Origin: Argopecten irradians
Taxonomy: Eukaryota > Mollusca > Bivalvia > Pectinida > Pectinidae
Length of the DNA: 64,000 bases
Direction of reading: 5' to 3'
NCBI RefSeq assembly: GCF_041381155.1
Contig: NC_091142.1
Coordinates: 40,225,604-40,289,603 of the forward strand
This document shows, piece after piece, positions 1 to 13,477 of this stretch. Every line of letters starts with the position of its first letter. The stretch's first letter is position 1. The position numbers were made by a program, and so were the translations under genes. Below the pieces are notes generated by a model, which was given only the letters and a program-made list of their open reading frames with translations, ran no database searches and was not told the DNA's origin.

Positions 1-273
1 CTCGTGCTATAGTTCCATCTATACTCCTCCAGCTATCATGAATACTTTAACTACCCGCTACAGGAGCCGAGTACTAAGTCACTAACTATATAAGGAGTAC
101 ACTCCACTTCGTTAGAGCTATTGGAAAGCTTTTAAAATGAGAGCACTTGTTCCAGTGTTCCTTATGGCACAGATAACAGACAAAACATGTTGTTTTATTA
201 CCGTTATCGGGTACCATGGTGCATACGGATGTTAAAAATATAACATATGGTGCTGATGGATTTGTTATTTCAG

Positions 274-2122
274 CAATAATGGATTTTCCATTTTTTTGAC
301 AGCAGTCTTTACAAAATTATTCAGCGGGATGTTTTATTCTTCCGGCTCGGAGCAGGATGGTGATGACTGGGTGAAGTCAGCCATGTCCGTCTGTGGCCTT
401 AGTTTATCTCTAAGGTCGAAGTCAATGACACCTCTACCCAAAAAGGATATAGTGGTGATTCCTCAAGCCTCGATATCACAGGAAGGTGAAAGTTCGGAGA
501 GTGGTCATGACAACGAGGATACTCATTCAGAAAGGTCGGATTCAGAATCACCAGCTCTGAGTGATGTCCGAGAACTTGACCAGCTCAATCCTCCAGACAT
601 AAAAACTGGCCATGACAGTCCAAGATCAGTTCTGTCTTGGACTGAAGATGATCATGGTGGTGGCGGGAAGGAAAAATCGACAGCCACGCGCCATAGTCAT
701 GATATTAGATTACGAAGTGACATTCGTATAAATAATGACCTTGGGACGGTCACCGCCAGTATGCCTTCTGATCTCAAACGGAGCTTGGAAATGGGTGTTG
801 GGACCAATTTCTCCAAGCGTTTGAGTGGTCTGGGATCTTCAACGTTAGACTCAAAAATATGGAATAGCAAATCAAAAAATGAAAATAAAGGTGTAATGGG
901 GTCCGGAGTGTGCATGAATCCACGGACACGAAGGGATTATTTAAACGACGTGTTCAAGGTGGGTTCTTTCAGTAACGCCCGAAAACTGGACAACGTCGAC
1001 CTGGACGTACATTTAGCGGTCAGACAGCAATTCTATGACCAGTGGGCGAGACCCAAGCGAGGTAGGTACATAAACTTAGAAAACCGCTCCCTAAGGAAGA
1101 GCAAATCGGAAGAGAGCAACGTAAGAAATGCAATAAAATTAAAAGAGTTCCGAAAAGCAAGAACAAAACTAGATGACTTCCTAGGGAGCGAAAACAGTAC
1201 AAGCGAAAATTTAAAACCGGTGTCTTCTGTAGAAATAAAAGTACCGAAAACGCCTAAAAAGGAAACTATCAACGTTCAAAGTGCTAGTCAAGAACCTGTT
1301 AAACAGAAACAAGATAAACCGGAAGTCGGTGTAGACAAAGATGCAATGACCTTGACCTTTGGCGACCTGAATGAATCGTTAAAGGTCGAGGACAGCAGTG
1401 ATCGACGTGGACTGATATCACATTCGTTTTTGGAACCTTTCACCTTTGACCGTCGCACCGAGACGTCACCAATGTTCGTGGCCTATCGTGGTGCTTATGA
1501 TATGTCAACATCCCGCATGTCTGATTGTCGTTCAACGCGACCATCGTCGAGGAGAGAAGACGAGACATTACGAGAGGTCGGTAATATATCTGGGCGATAT
1601 CCGTGGAACAAATACCACATATTCCATCTACCTCTTAAGTTATCGCAATGTTCAACGCCCAGGAAGCAAACATCTGAGCGTCAAGAGCGACACGTGAACA
1701 AGGAGAACAATCATTTGGTGAAAATTCCATTGATTCCTTCAAAAAAGACCCCAGTGTTTTCAAATAGTGATAACGTTTATGTTTCCATCAAAACGAGCAG
1801 ATCAGACGATAATTTTAACAACAGAACAAAGTCCAAACCGATACAGGTAGTGAATAGGGAGTTTCAGTACCCGAACCATAACGGGGTCATGGGGTCAAAT
1901 GGTGAGAATGATACAGTTAGTGGTACAAGCCAGAGTGTGGTCAACGCTAGCTCACGGTGTGGTCAACAAGATAAATATAAGATTGTTGATTATTCTGGAC
2001 GTTCGAGTGTGAAAAACAGGACTTACGGCGGATCTCGTCAATCGTATGTCCGGCTGGAGTCTGGTCTGGAGATGGCTTCTCTCGTCGTCAGGGGCGAGAC
2101 ACCAAAACTCTTCATGGAGTAG
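274..2122 (+). CDS. Terminal exon of an unrecognised serine-rich protein (5' partial)
   Basis: A long open frame ends in TAG at 2120-2122. It is closed upstream by TGA at 254-256, and no good ATG opens it, so it is probably a last exon. The likely acceptor is the pyrimidine-rich TTTGTTATTTCAG ending at 273; a second candidate ends at 303. If translation instead starts here, the first in-frame ATG is at 329. The roughly 600 residues are hydrophilic and rich in Ser, Asp, Glu, Lys and Arg, with long low-complexity stretches. The most ordered-looking part is around residues 205-275, containing KVGSFSNARKLDNVDLDVHL and YDQWARPKRGRYINLENRSL. No signal peptide, membrane segment or known domain was recognised, so no function is proposed. 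The length of open frame and absence of repeats argue that it is real coding sequence. Confidence 0.72.
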
Positions 2123-2595
2123 ACTTAGCTCTGTATCCATGGAGATCCATTCGGAACTCTCAACAACTGACCTACAAATGTCGACCGCATCCTTGCTCAT
2201 CTCAAAAACAGTTCCCTTATTCCATTCAAAAGAATAGTTTGCATTCAAATTATTCAAGACACTGAATTATATCAATGGAAATATGAACACATTAAAACAG
2301 AGGTAGTTGTTCAAAATAATTTATTTTTCCAAACTGATGCAGGATTTCTCTTCCGCTGGACAAATTTACGTCTACTATAACTATATAAACACACGGATAC
2401 ATGTACTTGCTAATGTGAAAGGGGATTTGTGATACTTTGTCTATATCCTGTAGGAATATTTATTACGTATCACATAAATTTGCAAAAAGCGATTATAACA
2501 TTTGTTAAGTTGTGAAATGTGATAATGTTCATTTTCATGTTATCAAAATGTATTTTTATACGAAAAGTGCTAAAATATTATTTGTTGTACAAAAC

Positions 2596-2601
2596 AATAA
2601 A
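2596..2601 (+). terminator. Polyadenylation hexamer AATAAA for the 274-2122 gene
   Basis: An AATAAA lies 474 bp past the stop codon in AT-rich sequence that fits a 3' UTR. Another AATAAA near 3178 could serve as a distal site. Neither has transcript support. Confidence 0.4.
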
Positions 2602-2604
2602 TAG

Positions 2605-3918
2605 CCTTAATCCAGGGATTACAGAAACACTGCACCATTAGCCAGCCATAGAGGGGGAGACTTTGGGCATACCTGTCCTGACATCAAAGGATTAGATTTT
2701 CTAATTATACAGGTACACATACCTTATCAAGTATTGTAAGCTTTGTATACATTTAATGATTTACAATTTTATCTTTGAATCTCGTCAACTTATAATAATC
2801 TATATTCTGTTAAGTTTAAGTTCATGAAAGCTGAAGAATAGTACCACAATTAATGACTAGATGATTTATTAAATGAAGCATTTCCGATGGATGGGCATGC
2901 AGATGAAAACGGAAGAATACAAGAAGCTGGTAAAATGGATTTTTTATACTTTGCAGGTATCGGGTACAGTTTCGGTACTTGTTGTCCAGGTGTGTGTACA
3001 ATGTATACTATACAGAACGATAAAATAACATTTCAAATAGCACTGTATTATAACGTATTATACCAACCTATATCTGAATGAGTTTAATACCGATGATAAT
3101 TAAAGTTGTTTTACTTACTGAAAAGGCGGATTTGAGTCAATATTTGTATATGTCTGATTTATATGAATTAGTACTTTAATAAACATCTGATTTGTATACA
3201 TCGGTTTGTATTCAGACACGGCGAAAATATACTTGAACATGAACTTATCAGATTCCTATCAACTTATTTGAAAGTACTTGTTAAAATGTTGACACGCCTC
3301 ACCTTAATGGTTGTTTGAAATTATTTTTTTGTCTATAGCGATTTCTCAAATTAAGGATTCAAAATGTGCGACATGTCTTTAGGATTGTTGGCGTCGATAC
3401 GAAATGTGCCATTTGCATAATGTTAACATTTCTGAAATTCTATAAAATAAATTAATATAAATACAAACAATTCAACATTTTTAAATGTTCGATGAAATTT
3501 CATGTCATGACAACATAGAAGGGGAAAACAATTTCTTTATTATACAATGTACATATGTTATAGTCATCAAAGCACTACATACTGAAATTTCCTTCGAATT
3601 AGGTTGACAGATGTGTAATATGGTTAAATAGAACTGAAAAATAATCTACAGATTATGTGAAATATGTTTAATTAAGCAAGGAAAATATGATATGGTTCTT
3701 GTTTGTTTGCTAGTGATTTTAAACAGTTGTCCTTTTGTAGAAGTGTCTGTCTCACTAAATGCCTGAACAGGAGTTTTGAGTATCGAACACCATTCAAAAA
3801 TTCATGAATTCCTTTCAAGGACACATTAACAAGAGTACAGACCAGTTTGTTTCTTAGGATATAGAGCAGAAAAAACCATCATGGATTATGATCTTGTATT
3901 CATATATCTGAAATCATT
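2605..3918. other. No gene seen
   Basis: AT-rich sequence with only short open frames (for example 64 codons at 2887-3081) that lack splice context or recognisable protein. It is probably 3' flanking or late 3' UTR sequence. Confidence 0.5.
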
Positions 3919-3920
3919 AA

Positions 3921-4380
3921 AGGGACCGCAGAATCAAACCAAAAATAGAATCCTGGAAATCCCCTTTTGGGCACAAGATTTCATAGAGGGGTGAATGTTT
4001 CGGAGGCTGCTGATTGGGTATTCAGGGTGGATCAGTTTCAAATGTTTAATTTGTTGTTTGGGCAATACATGTAGATGTAAAATATGTAAAGAAATTTTAA
4101 AATTCTATCAAGTCTGTTTCTGACAGGGTGAGTTAATAAAGATTGGAATTTTATGAAAATTTTGGTCATTTTTTGGTGCGGAATTCAACATAAGATGGCA
4201 CCCCCCACTTAAAAGTTTAGCAAGATGGTAGATCTGAAAAAAAATTTATTCACATGTATGTGAGATGATCTTCTTCAAAATTAGTGATGGTTGACCAGAC
4301 TTGAAAACTTCATTTAACCTGGACATTGGCAAACGTTAACATTATCGTCTATGGAAAATCATTTGGTTCTGCGGTCTCTA
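3921..4380. mobile_element. MITE-like element with inverted ends, about 460 bp
   Basis: The left end reads AGGGACCGCAGAATCAAACC. The reverse complement of the right end reads AGAGACCGCAGAACCAAA, giving an imperfect terminal inverted repeat of about 18 bp. TA dinucleotides lie at both borders, which would fit a Tc1/mariner-type target duplication. There is no internal coding capacity, so this is a non-autonomous element. The superfamily is inferred only from the flanking TA. Confidence 0.6.
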
Positions 4381-5639
4381 TAGGATTACGTGGGTCAGTG
4401 TTACACCTGCAGAGACAGAGTTCGTAATTAAATCTGTTTGAAAACGAAATGTCTCATTTAATGCATTAATCCATTTGATGTTACACCCGAGTTGTCATCG
4501 ATTCGGGTCTAAAATGATGTTGTTTCAATTTGCTGCACCGTTTGATCAAATAATTCCATTGCTCAAAGTACCGATAGAAATGTTTGTCCATTGATATTAA
4601 ACAGAACAGACCCGAGAGTTCAAAGGAAATCAAACTTTGAGAATTAGTTACATCAGTCCGTTCGATGTGTTAATCAATACGAATCCGTGATTAGTAACAG
4701 TATGGATAGTGGGGCTAGCTTACTACAGATCTAAAAGACCTGGGATATTGACGACATGCTTAAAACACAAGAATCTACATCTGGTTAGAAAGTATATGTT
4801 TAACAGCCTAAACTACAGTAGGTAGGTCTATTTTTGGTCTATTTTTGTTTTATGTCTTATTGACAGACAATTTGATTTAGCACGCGACAGGATTCGGAGG
4901 TGGAAAGTCGGAGAACAAGGAGAAACACATCGAACAACGGTTAACTTCTATAGCAGTTGCTCATGAGATTTATAAAAAAAATGATATGTTGTGAAATTCG
5001 AGTTTTGAAAAACAGTATTCCAATTTGGGTTAATATTGAATTGTACTTGCAAGCCGCGTGTTTTATATTTTGTGACCCTTGAATAGAAAATTCCTATCCT
5101 TCAAACCCACACATGAGTCATTGTACAAACCTTTTCAAATTGACTTCTCGAGAGCCTGATGATAATATATATATGACATAATAGGATGACGTATTTTACT
5201 TATCTACTATTTCTCAGGACCCTATGACTAGAATTACTTGTTCTTCCTTGCATAGACTGTAATTATACTGATACATGTACACAATGTTATATAATACACT
5301 ACAACACGTCGAGTCACTGTGTCTGGATTAGGTAATACAGTAAATCAGAATAGGTCGGATCCAGCACAGATATAAATAACTATGTTTTAAAGCCTCTGAC
5401 CGCTACTGAAAACCGTGACAAACACAACTTTGCTGAAAACCAGGTGAATAATTAACGGTATACTTAAGGCAATAAAATGGACGTAGTTATTGATTTTATG
5501 GCTATCACGTTTCAGACGTCTCTAAAATTAGGCCAATGAAGCAAGTGAAGCGTGTCATATACAGAAAGGTCACCACGACAATAAACCAAGCTTGTCTAAT
5601 TACAAAAATAACAACAAAAAAGCACCCTATACAAATGGA
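4381..5639. other. No gene seen; small SINE-tail-like stretch
   Basis: No convincing open frame. Around 4845-4935 there is sequence with a 'cttattgacag ... ggaggtggaaagtcggag' pattern that resembles the tail of the SINE-like repeats found elsewhere in the window. The rest is unremarkable AT-rich DNA. Confidence 0.4.
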
Positions 5640-6440
5640 GCAAAACCTATTACCGAACGTATCTAATAACCACATATATGGTTACCACATCCAACGAACC
5701 GTGTCTGATAACCACATAAATAGGTCATAACCAACGAACCGTGTCTGATAAACACATAAATAGGTCACAACCAACGAACCGTGTCTGATAACCACATAAA
5801 TATGTCACAATCAACGAAGCGTGTCGAAAACCACCTAATTAGTAGGTCACAACCAAGGAAGTGTGTATATGAAGGTCACCATGCACAATCAATGAAGCGT
5901 ATCTAATAACCACCTAAATAGGTCACAACCAACGAGGCGTATCTGATAACCACTTAAATAAGTCACCACATCTTACGAAGTGAAACTGATAACCACCTAA
6001 ATAGGTTACCATACACCATCAATGAAGCGTATCTGATAACCACCTAATAAGTCACAACCAACGAAGCGTATCTGATAACCACCTAAATATGTCACAACCA
6101 ACGAAATGAATCTGATAACCATATAAATAGGTCACAATCAATGAAGCGTATCAGATAACCACAGAAATAGGTCATAACCAATGGAGAGTGTCAATAACCA
6201 CATAAACAGGCCACAACCAACGAAGTAATCTAAAAAAAAACACCTTAATAGGTCATCACAATCAACGAACTATATCTGATAAGTACGTGAAGTGTATCTG
6301 ATACAGTGTAACCATGTAAGTACATGTAGGTCACCACAATCAACGAAGTACATAGGCAATTACGCACAAGCAATGGAGCATATCTGATAACTACCTAAAC
6401 AACGAGGCGTATAACAAAGCCTATCTGATAACGACATTGG
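5640..6440. repeat. Degenerate 40-bp minisatellite
   Basis: About 20 diverged units of roughly 40 bp. Each contains 'ataaccacctaaatag', then 'gtcacaaccaacgaagc' and 'gtatctg'. Unit lengths and sequences drift, so the array is old compared with the near-perfect arrays at 13.5 and 18 kb. The short open frame at 5536-5730 runs into it and is not a gene. Confidence 0.85.
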
Positions 6441-6751
6441 ATATAGAAAATTATTATCAAAAATTACACACAGACTAAATATTCAGATGGCACTACATGT
6501 ATATGTATTTTACGAATACCAATAGACCCACGTGTATGTACTGACAAAAGTTGACAAAACACGAGTTACTCCCCTTCAGACAAAAAAGTTTCTACTTGGT
6601 ATGCACATTGTTTTTAGTGACATCACCACCAGGGTTGTGCTGGTCCAACCACCTAACGTTACTCCACGTTATACGTGATACACACACAGTCACTTGTTTG
6701 GTTACTGGGTCTATAAGGTAAGGAGAGCTGTAGAGGAGAAGCTCATTTTAA

Positions 6752-7496
6752 GGATGTACTCCTCTGAGAAGTCAAAATTTTCTTAAATTAAACTTTTTTT
6801 CTCATATATATTTTTTAAAATAGGAATTTATACAATAAAAGAAAATAGAAGAAAAAACATGTGTTTGTGTGCTCGGTTGAGCTATTGTCACTCAAAAGTT
6901 TTGACCATATACACAAGAGATTAAAAATTCTGGTATTAAACTTTTGTTAATATTTTTCATATTACTAGGGAAATGGTTTTTCTTTCTAAATCAGGCAGAA
7001 AAATGGGGGTCCGTGTGCTTAAATTTTTGCCCCATTTGAATATTTGTTACTTTTCAATATTTTAGAGTAAAAAATAAAAGTGATCAATTTACCATTAAAT
7101 GTAAAAATAAAGTGACAAAGGTGTATCATTTCATACATTAATGCTCAATATTTTAATTACCACGAACCTAGTAAAGATTTAAAGCAAAAATTAGCTCGAT
7201 ACAGCTAAAATTGCTGACGCAGTGATGATTTAAGTAAAAACAATTTCTTTTAAGAAATGGTAAAACTGTGGCTCTACTCAAAGCGAAAAAATGTATAATT
7301 TCAAAATGGCCGCCAAATGGGCCATTTCTTAAAATCCTCGTATAAAAAAATCTAATAAGAACAGATATGTAATTTTTTGACAAAATTTGCCAACTTGCTA
7401 GAGTTATTGATAAATTGTATTTGAAAATCTCATTACTTCCTTGGTCTTTGTTGAAATGAGACTTCAACGGGGGTGAAATCTCAGAAGAATACATCG
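6752..7496. mobile_element. TTAA-flanked MITE, 745 bp
   Basis: TTAA tetranucleotides at 6748-6751 and 7497-7500 bracket the element. The left end reads GGATGTACTCCTCTGAG and the reverse complement of the right end reads CGATGTATTCTTCTGAG, an imperfect inverted repeat. TTAA target duplications are characteristic of piggyBac-type transposition, but the terminal bases are not a canonical piggyBac CCC start. The interior is AT-rich. The 108-codon minus frame at 7168-7494 shows no known protein. Confidence 0.65.
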
Positions 7497-7500
7497 TTAA

Positions 7501-9834
7501 AGATAGATATGGTAGTCTAGAAATAATGATATCATAGATCAGAAACGGAAAAGTTAAAACTTAAGAACAAGCATCACGTCGTATTTCTTTATTGGTAAAA
7601 TGCTATTTTTTATTTTAATTTATGAAATGAGGAACTTACTTCATACTTACGATTTCCTTTGGTGTAGAAAGTTGTACTGTGGTCTCTTCTCGCCAAAGTG
7701 AATACAATATATAATACATACTGTATAAAATAATGATAAAGAATCATGGTCTGTTTTGGATGCTTTACGAGGATAAAAAGGGTTTTGATAGACAAAAATC
7801 ACTATCTTCAAGATTCAAGATTCTTTACTCGTCCAAGTTGCCTACATGTACATGTACATGTGCTACAAGAGGTCATTATTGACAAAAAAATAACAGTAAA
7901 AACCAAAGAAAATAGACTGATAGAGAACTCAGATTTATAAATTGATAATAATACATTATACTACACTTTCGTGGAGGTATGTCACAGGTAGGTGGAAGTA
8001 GGTCAACTCTGTACTGGGATCTCCTAATATAAATATATAATTATCACGGTTCTGATCACTAACTCAAAGGATATCTAATTAACATTCTTCCATGTTTTTC
8101 TTTGTCCTACGGAGATGTTTATTCTATATCTGTAAAAGTAGTCCCGAGTTCCTTGTCCCTGGGAGATTAGACGAAGCCTTGGTTACTTATTATGTCAATA
8201 ATCTATCGACTTCCATGTACGACATACCTACAGAACGACGTCTCTAGTTCTGTGGATCAGAAGTGGGTACAGGCGGAGCGTGCACGCTATTATCATCGAT
8301 AAAAATGTTCTCACTAAAACACATAGAATGGTCACCAAAGGAATTCGACCCCTATCAGACAGACAACCTTTATAAGACAGACCATTAAATTTCATTTCTT
8401 CCTGATTAGGGGACTGGTATATCAAAAATTGACATAAATAATATAAATGCACCAAAATGTTACTGCTTGAACACCACAAAGTTTACATTATAGGAATTAA
8501 TAGAATATTAAACATGAAACTATAATATACTTATATTGGAAACCAACGATCTTTCGTGACTGTTAAATATCGCGATTTCCATATCAAATCAAATTCACAG
8601 AAATTATCTTTCGCGAATAAATTAATGAATAGGAGGTGCTTTCAGTATTAGGTAGGAAAATTTGAATTCGCAGAGATAAAACTTCGGGAATTTACCTTCA
8701 GATATTAGATAAATCGCACACGAAAGAAAAATGGTTTACAATATTTCAATACCACTGGGGATTGAAGATTTTATTTCATCATTCAACTTCTATGGGGCAA
8801 CCAGTAGTTCAAAGTCTCGTTTAGTACCTCATTACCATGCAAGTCTTGAGTAAAAAAATGAAAAAAAATAATCTTGCAAAAAAAATGAAAAAGAAATGGA
8901 AAAATTTCTTGCATCGTCTTCATCTTTTAAGTGAACAAGCGGTTCTATTTTGTGTTCAATTTAAAAATGGCAGCTACCACCTCGGTATTACGAAATATTT
9001 TGATAATAAATAATCGGTATGAAAGAACAATTTGCTGAAAACGAAATCGTACTTTTATGGTTCCAAGGGTTACCATTTGATTATTTGTATTAGATTAGAT
9101 GTTTTACACCAATTAAACCATTCATGTGTGTGTGAATTCAATAAGCTAATCCTATAAAATAATAAAATCTTTCTATAAACATCCCCCTCAAGTCTACCAG
9201 ATTCCAGCTTAAGGAGGCTATACCTACAATCAGTATTGATAAAAACTAAATCTTTAAACCTTTCCAAATATGTAAGTATAAACCCCTGTCACGTGACCAG
9301 CTAAGCAAGACCGGTTTGATAAGAGTTTTAAAAATCAATCAAATGTGACAGTATTCGATTTAAATTTCAAGTGTTTCTAATTCCCCAACACGCGGTGTCC
9401 ATTTTGTTGGCTGACGATTCTGCTTTATGATCTGCACATGCTTTTGAAGGTAAGACAATATGGCTGATACCGCGATTCATTAATTTGTAATTTTGTATTT
9501 AAGATAATTCTTCCGAGGTCAACGAACACTTTGATAATACCATGGTGTCATGGTAAAGAAAATCGTGGATAGAGCTGCTTTGAAAATGTATTTCCCTTTA
9601 CTTGAAATTTAATTACTATTTTAACACGGTTCTAGTTTAGTATTTAATTAATATCTTATTTATGCTGTTGGTTGAATATTAGGATTGCGAGATATTAAGT
9701 GTTAACTTTGGAGACGAAAACTTAATATTTAGCTGTCATTATCATATTAAGGCCATGAAAGGCTTTGAAAAAAAGTTGTGCACCAGTTATAGTTATGCTT
9801 GTATTACCTTTATAGAATTGATTGGCTGTATTGA
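7501..9834. other. No gene seen
   Basis: AT-rich intergenic sequence. Around 8545-8730 there are 'cgcgattt' and 'tttcgcgaa' motifs like those in the element at 11450-12015, so an old relative of that element may lie here. The short frames at 7746-7940, 8228-8479 and 9070-9267 have no recognisable protein. Confidence 0.45.
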
Positions 9835-9839
9835 AATTA

Positions 9840-9990
9840 ACGTTCTAGTAACAGCTAACTTTTCTCAAGGAAGACCTCCCCTGTATGTGATGTGTTGTAT
9901 ATGTGGATGTCTGTATGTTTTGGGAGTCTGCTGTATATCTATGTTGTGTCTCCTTGTAATATTGGGACCTTATCCCTTTTCATAGTGCTA
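9840..9990 (+). repeat. Dispersed repeat, relative of the copy at 59345-59690
   Basis: The stretch with 'gacctcccctgtatgtgatg' and 'tgttttgggagtctgc' aligns by eye with 'gacctcccatgtatgcgatg' and 'tgttttgggagactgc' in the B3GLCT intron. The two are diverged copies of one interspersed family. The 76-codon frame at 9755-9985 is part of this repeat and is not counted as a gene. Confidence 0.6.
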
Positions 9991-10644
9991 TCTCGCTGAA
10001 GCATGTCGATAAAGACGCCGATCAGTACACCCTGCCCGATCATATGATACCACTTTCTTTATGCTCATCGAAAACATTTTTTGCGTTACAATTTCCCCTA
10101 ACCAACCTTTGGACAAGTACACAGAATAATCAGTGATAAAATCTGCATTAAATATAATTTAAAAAATCATAAACAATTATCAGTGATCGACAAATATAAT
10201 ACCTGCCATCAGTGAATTGACTACTGACTATGTCGGGCCTATCAATAGCAGACGTCTGCTAATTGGTAACTGATAATATCTGTACTTCACATAACCTTCT
10301 GACGGGAGGATAAGCTACTGTACATACATAATATATTATACGATTTGGCACATCACTTTCCTACCAGCTCCCGTGAGGCATGAATACAACACAAATCGAA
10401 CTCTGCTGGAGAGGATTCAAAATTGATGATTTAATTCCTGGTGATGTTTTTTCGTTAACACATGAACGTGCTAGTTTGTGTGGTGCATTTATCGTTCGAT
10501 AAAATAACGTACCGGGAACAGCTAAATCAGAATAGATTACAAGCTCATGAAGCCAATGATATTTGGCTCTGTTATTCTTATCATTAATGTTCTAGATAGT
10601 GTTTATATCCATTAATATATAGCGACAGTATAGATTACCTTTCG

Positions 10645-10785
10645 TTTCGTTACGTTAACGTCCTACACATATTAAAGCCAGGGTGAGGCCCAACATGACT
10701 AGGATTTATAACTCGCAATCCAGAGGTGAAGGGCTTATTGTTATATGTCGAGACATCTTAACTACTCGGCCACCGCAGCCCCATA
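10645..10785 (-). repeat. tRNA-derived SINE fragment
   Basis: On the minus strand, 'ggtggccgagtagttaagat' resembles a Pol III A box, and 'gattgcgagttataaatcc' sits where a B box would be. The other end carries a 'gttaacgtcc' motif also found in other SINE-like pieces here. It resembles the copies at 48366 and 59145. Confidence 0.5.
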
Positions 10786-11089
10786 GTATAGATTACTAGT
10801 AGTTTGTGACTCGATATTCCACTGTGCATTCCATTACCACAGATGCAGCCTTCTAACACTAGGATCTGCATGCTCGAGACCTATGTGGGGCAATAGCCAG
10901 GATGTTGCCGTAAACAGTAAATTGTATTGAAATCCAAAAAGTAAATCAACTAAAGAATAAATAGAAGTTGTTTAACACCAACTGCATACATACCGAATGA
11001 TGAGATAACTTACAGCTTATGTAGATTGTTTCTGACCTGGTGCTCAATCTCAATGTTGCAAAGTAGATATGTAAAAACAGAAAATATGA

Positions 11090-11400
11090 TGTTATGGCAA
11101 AGCGGCTAAGATGCTCCGAAACATTACCTATCTTATGTTTTAATGAAGGGTACGAGTTCCATGACACAATCCGACCCCAAGATCTTGAAACAATCATGAA
11201 AGGTTTGATTTGGCCAATCAAAAATGATGTAACCTTTCGTAACATCATCTGTGATTGGCCAAGTAAAAACTGTTTCATGATATATTGGCCTGGATTGAGA
11301 ATAGGAGAGTTTATAATGTTTATAGCAAAAAGGTCTACCCAATCAAGAAGACCAGTAATAATTTCATTAACTAAATCATTCCAGTGCCTACTCCGATAAG
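11090..11400. repeat. Foldback/SINE-like repeat with a large hairpin
   Basis: Arms at about 11196-11235 and 11245-11282 are near complements: 'ttggccaatcaaaaatgatg' pairs with 'catcatctgtgattggcca', and 'catgaaa' pairs with 'tttcatg'. To the left, 'ggcaaagcggctaagatgct' and 'gggtacgagttcc' look like a tRNA-type A and B box pair. The overlapping frames on both strands are products of the palindrome. Confidence 0.5.
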
Positions 11401-11449
11401 CTAACTCGTAAATTCTTCCTCGAAAACCTAACATGATAAGAAATTCTAC

Positions 11450-12015
11450 AATTATCTAGACTATTATACTGTATACCGATTATTTTCGCGGACAGGATAT
11501 TTTCGCGATTTCGCAGGACATGCCTCTGATCGCGAAAAGTTGATCCGCGAAATATAGAGAAATGGTCGAATAATATATAGCCAGATTCCAAAAATTTCAA
11601 ACAGCTATAATTTGTTTTTCTCGTTTTTAGTTCAAATAACGAAATATTGAACCCGCGAAAATAACCGGCTTTGAAGTTTGAATATAGTATCTTTACAACA
11701 TAGTATATGGGGATGCTTTTCTGGCGTACTATGATATGTGCACTCAACAAGATTTTTTTTCATGCATCATGAATTGGAGAACGACAGTCCAGACACTGTA
11801 AGCCAAATTTCTTTCCTGGCTACTAAATTTCGCGATTTCTGTTTCAAAATATTTTTCGTGGAGATTGAGTTTCGCGGATATAAAATTGAATGGAAATATC
11901 TTTGAATTTAATTGTGCAAGAATTGTGTAATATATATCAATTCGCGGAGGGAAACTTTCGCGAATTTACTTTGATCACGAAATTCGTGAAAATATATCGC
12001 ACGGTTCACTATAGG
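11450..12015. mobile_element. Degenerate MITE-like element rich in 'ttcgcg' motifs
   Basis: The region carries many copies of 'ttttcgcg', 'cgcgaaa' and 'ttcgcgaa' in otherwise AT-rich DNA. Its ends, 'ctatactgtataccgattat' and 'gcacggttcactatag', are roughly inverted with respect to each other. A decayed non-autonomous DNA element is the simplest reading. The exact borders are uncertain. Confidence 0.42.
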
Positions 12016-13475
12016 CAAAAATTCACACAAATCACAAAGTTTTAGGAATGCATTTGGTTAAACATTTAACGCTTAAACATTAAACGTTTAAACAGGAATT
12101 CATTAATCTGGTCATAGTTTAAGTGAAGGAACATTTTGTCACAACAATTTACCATGACAAGCTAATAAAAATAGTTTCCTTTTATCTAAGAATCACGATT
12201 GAAATACATAATACTTAATTGGTTGGTGATAAAATCCTCCAACAAACATTAAGCAAGTATTCTTTAATTTAAGTCAATTTGGTTTTAATTTTCTTAGAAC
12301 GACAGGATTATTTTACACAGAGTATGCTTTTCTATATTTCCCGATGTTTGACTTTATTTCTTAATACTTTTCTGGGTATCTATGCATTCCAAACAATACT
12401 ATCGATATTCAGTTGTTATTCTAGCATCATAACAGTTGTCTCTTTTAATTAGGTGGAAAAATCAGTAAAAGTCTTATTTTATCCGGAGACATTTGTTTTC
12501 CCTTGCAGACGCTTTCAAGAGGATACGCCGTTTTGTTTATAATTAGTTTCATTTTTCCTTTTGTTCATTAAGGGACCACTTCACAAACTTTACAAAATGC
12601 CTGCCGAAAAACACAGCATGTACATGCACTTATTTGACATGAACTATCAGGATGACCACTTTTAATTGATATTCTATGGCTGATATGTTATATGAAATAT
12701 TTATTTCAAATACAATATGGTATATCGTTTGCAACAGAAGATCTAATTATAAAGTAGCTGTGAAATTTGACCTTTTAACCTTGATTAATGACAGAAAAAC
12801 TCAACCTTTCATTACATGCCGAAATATCATAACGGTTAGAATTAAACTGCGATTTTTATGATGCCATGCCTTGCATAAATGTTTTATTCAAAGCTTGTCA
12901 GGTGCGAGATTTTGGCGATTTAAATATTATAGACACCTTTAATCAGATAAAAAGGTCATTCCAAAGAAATGATGTGAAACGCAACCTTATGTTGTGTAGA
13001 GCTAAGGTCTCTAATCTCCAATATACAACATTTTATGACGGACTGTGTTTAGTTCCCTTTAGAATATCGGAGACGTAATGAGAACACACCTACATATTTT
13101 AGCATTTCTTTAACATTTTAGATACATAAGCTCGGATATTGATAATAAGAAATTACACGAACATTGAACAAACAGGACACACTCCTTGGTTTAAGACATG
13201 TTATTCTTCTTGGGTGTGAGATCACTGCACACAATCAACGAGTTATGAAATATCCAACATATTAATCTATTAAGAAGGATTAATCTGCCCAAATCTGTCC
13301 TGTGTGGCGTTCGGGGTTTAACCCACTGCCTTGACGAGGTGGGTTGTCGGGGACAGTGTACGAGAGTGTGTAGGGAAGTCACGAGTTTAAAGTATCACAG
13401 CTAGAAGAACAGAGCACACATACATAATATTGGTATCATTATTGAAAAAATGTCATATAAGGGATATAGCAGAAT
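12016..13475. other. No gene seen
   Basis: Intergenic AT-rich sequence. Frames of 61 and 70 codons at 12676-12861 and 12866-13078 are close together on the plus strand. They show no splice context, repeat identity or known protein, so they are not called. Confidence 0.45.
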
Positions 13476-13477
13476 CG

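Noticed and set aside
7168-7494. 108-codon minus-strand frame as a transposase remnant
   Set aside because: It lies inside the TTAA element but shows no DDE motif or known transposase sequence, and its composition is simply AT-rich.
11094-11434. Overlapping frames of 101 and 162 codons on both strands
   Set aside because: The region is a palindrome with tRNA-like boxes, so complementary frames are expected.
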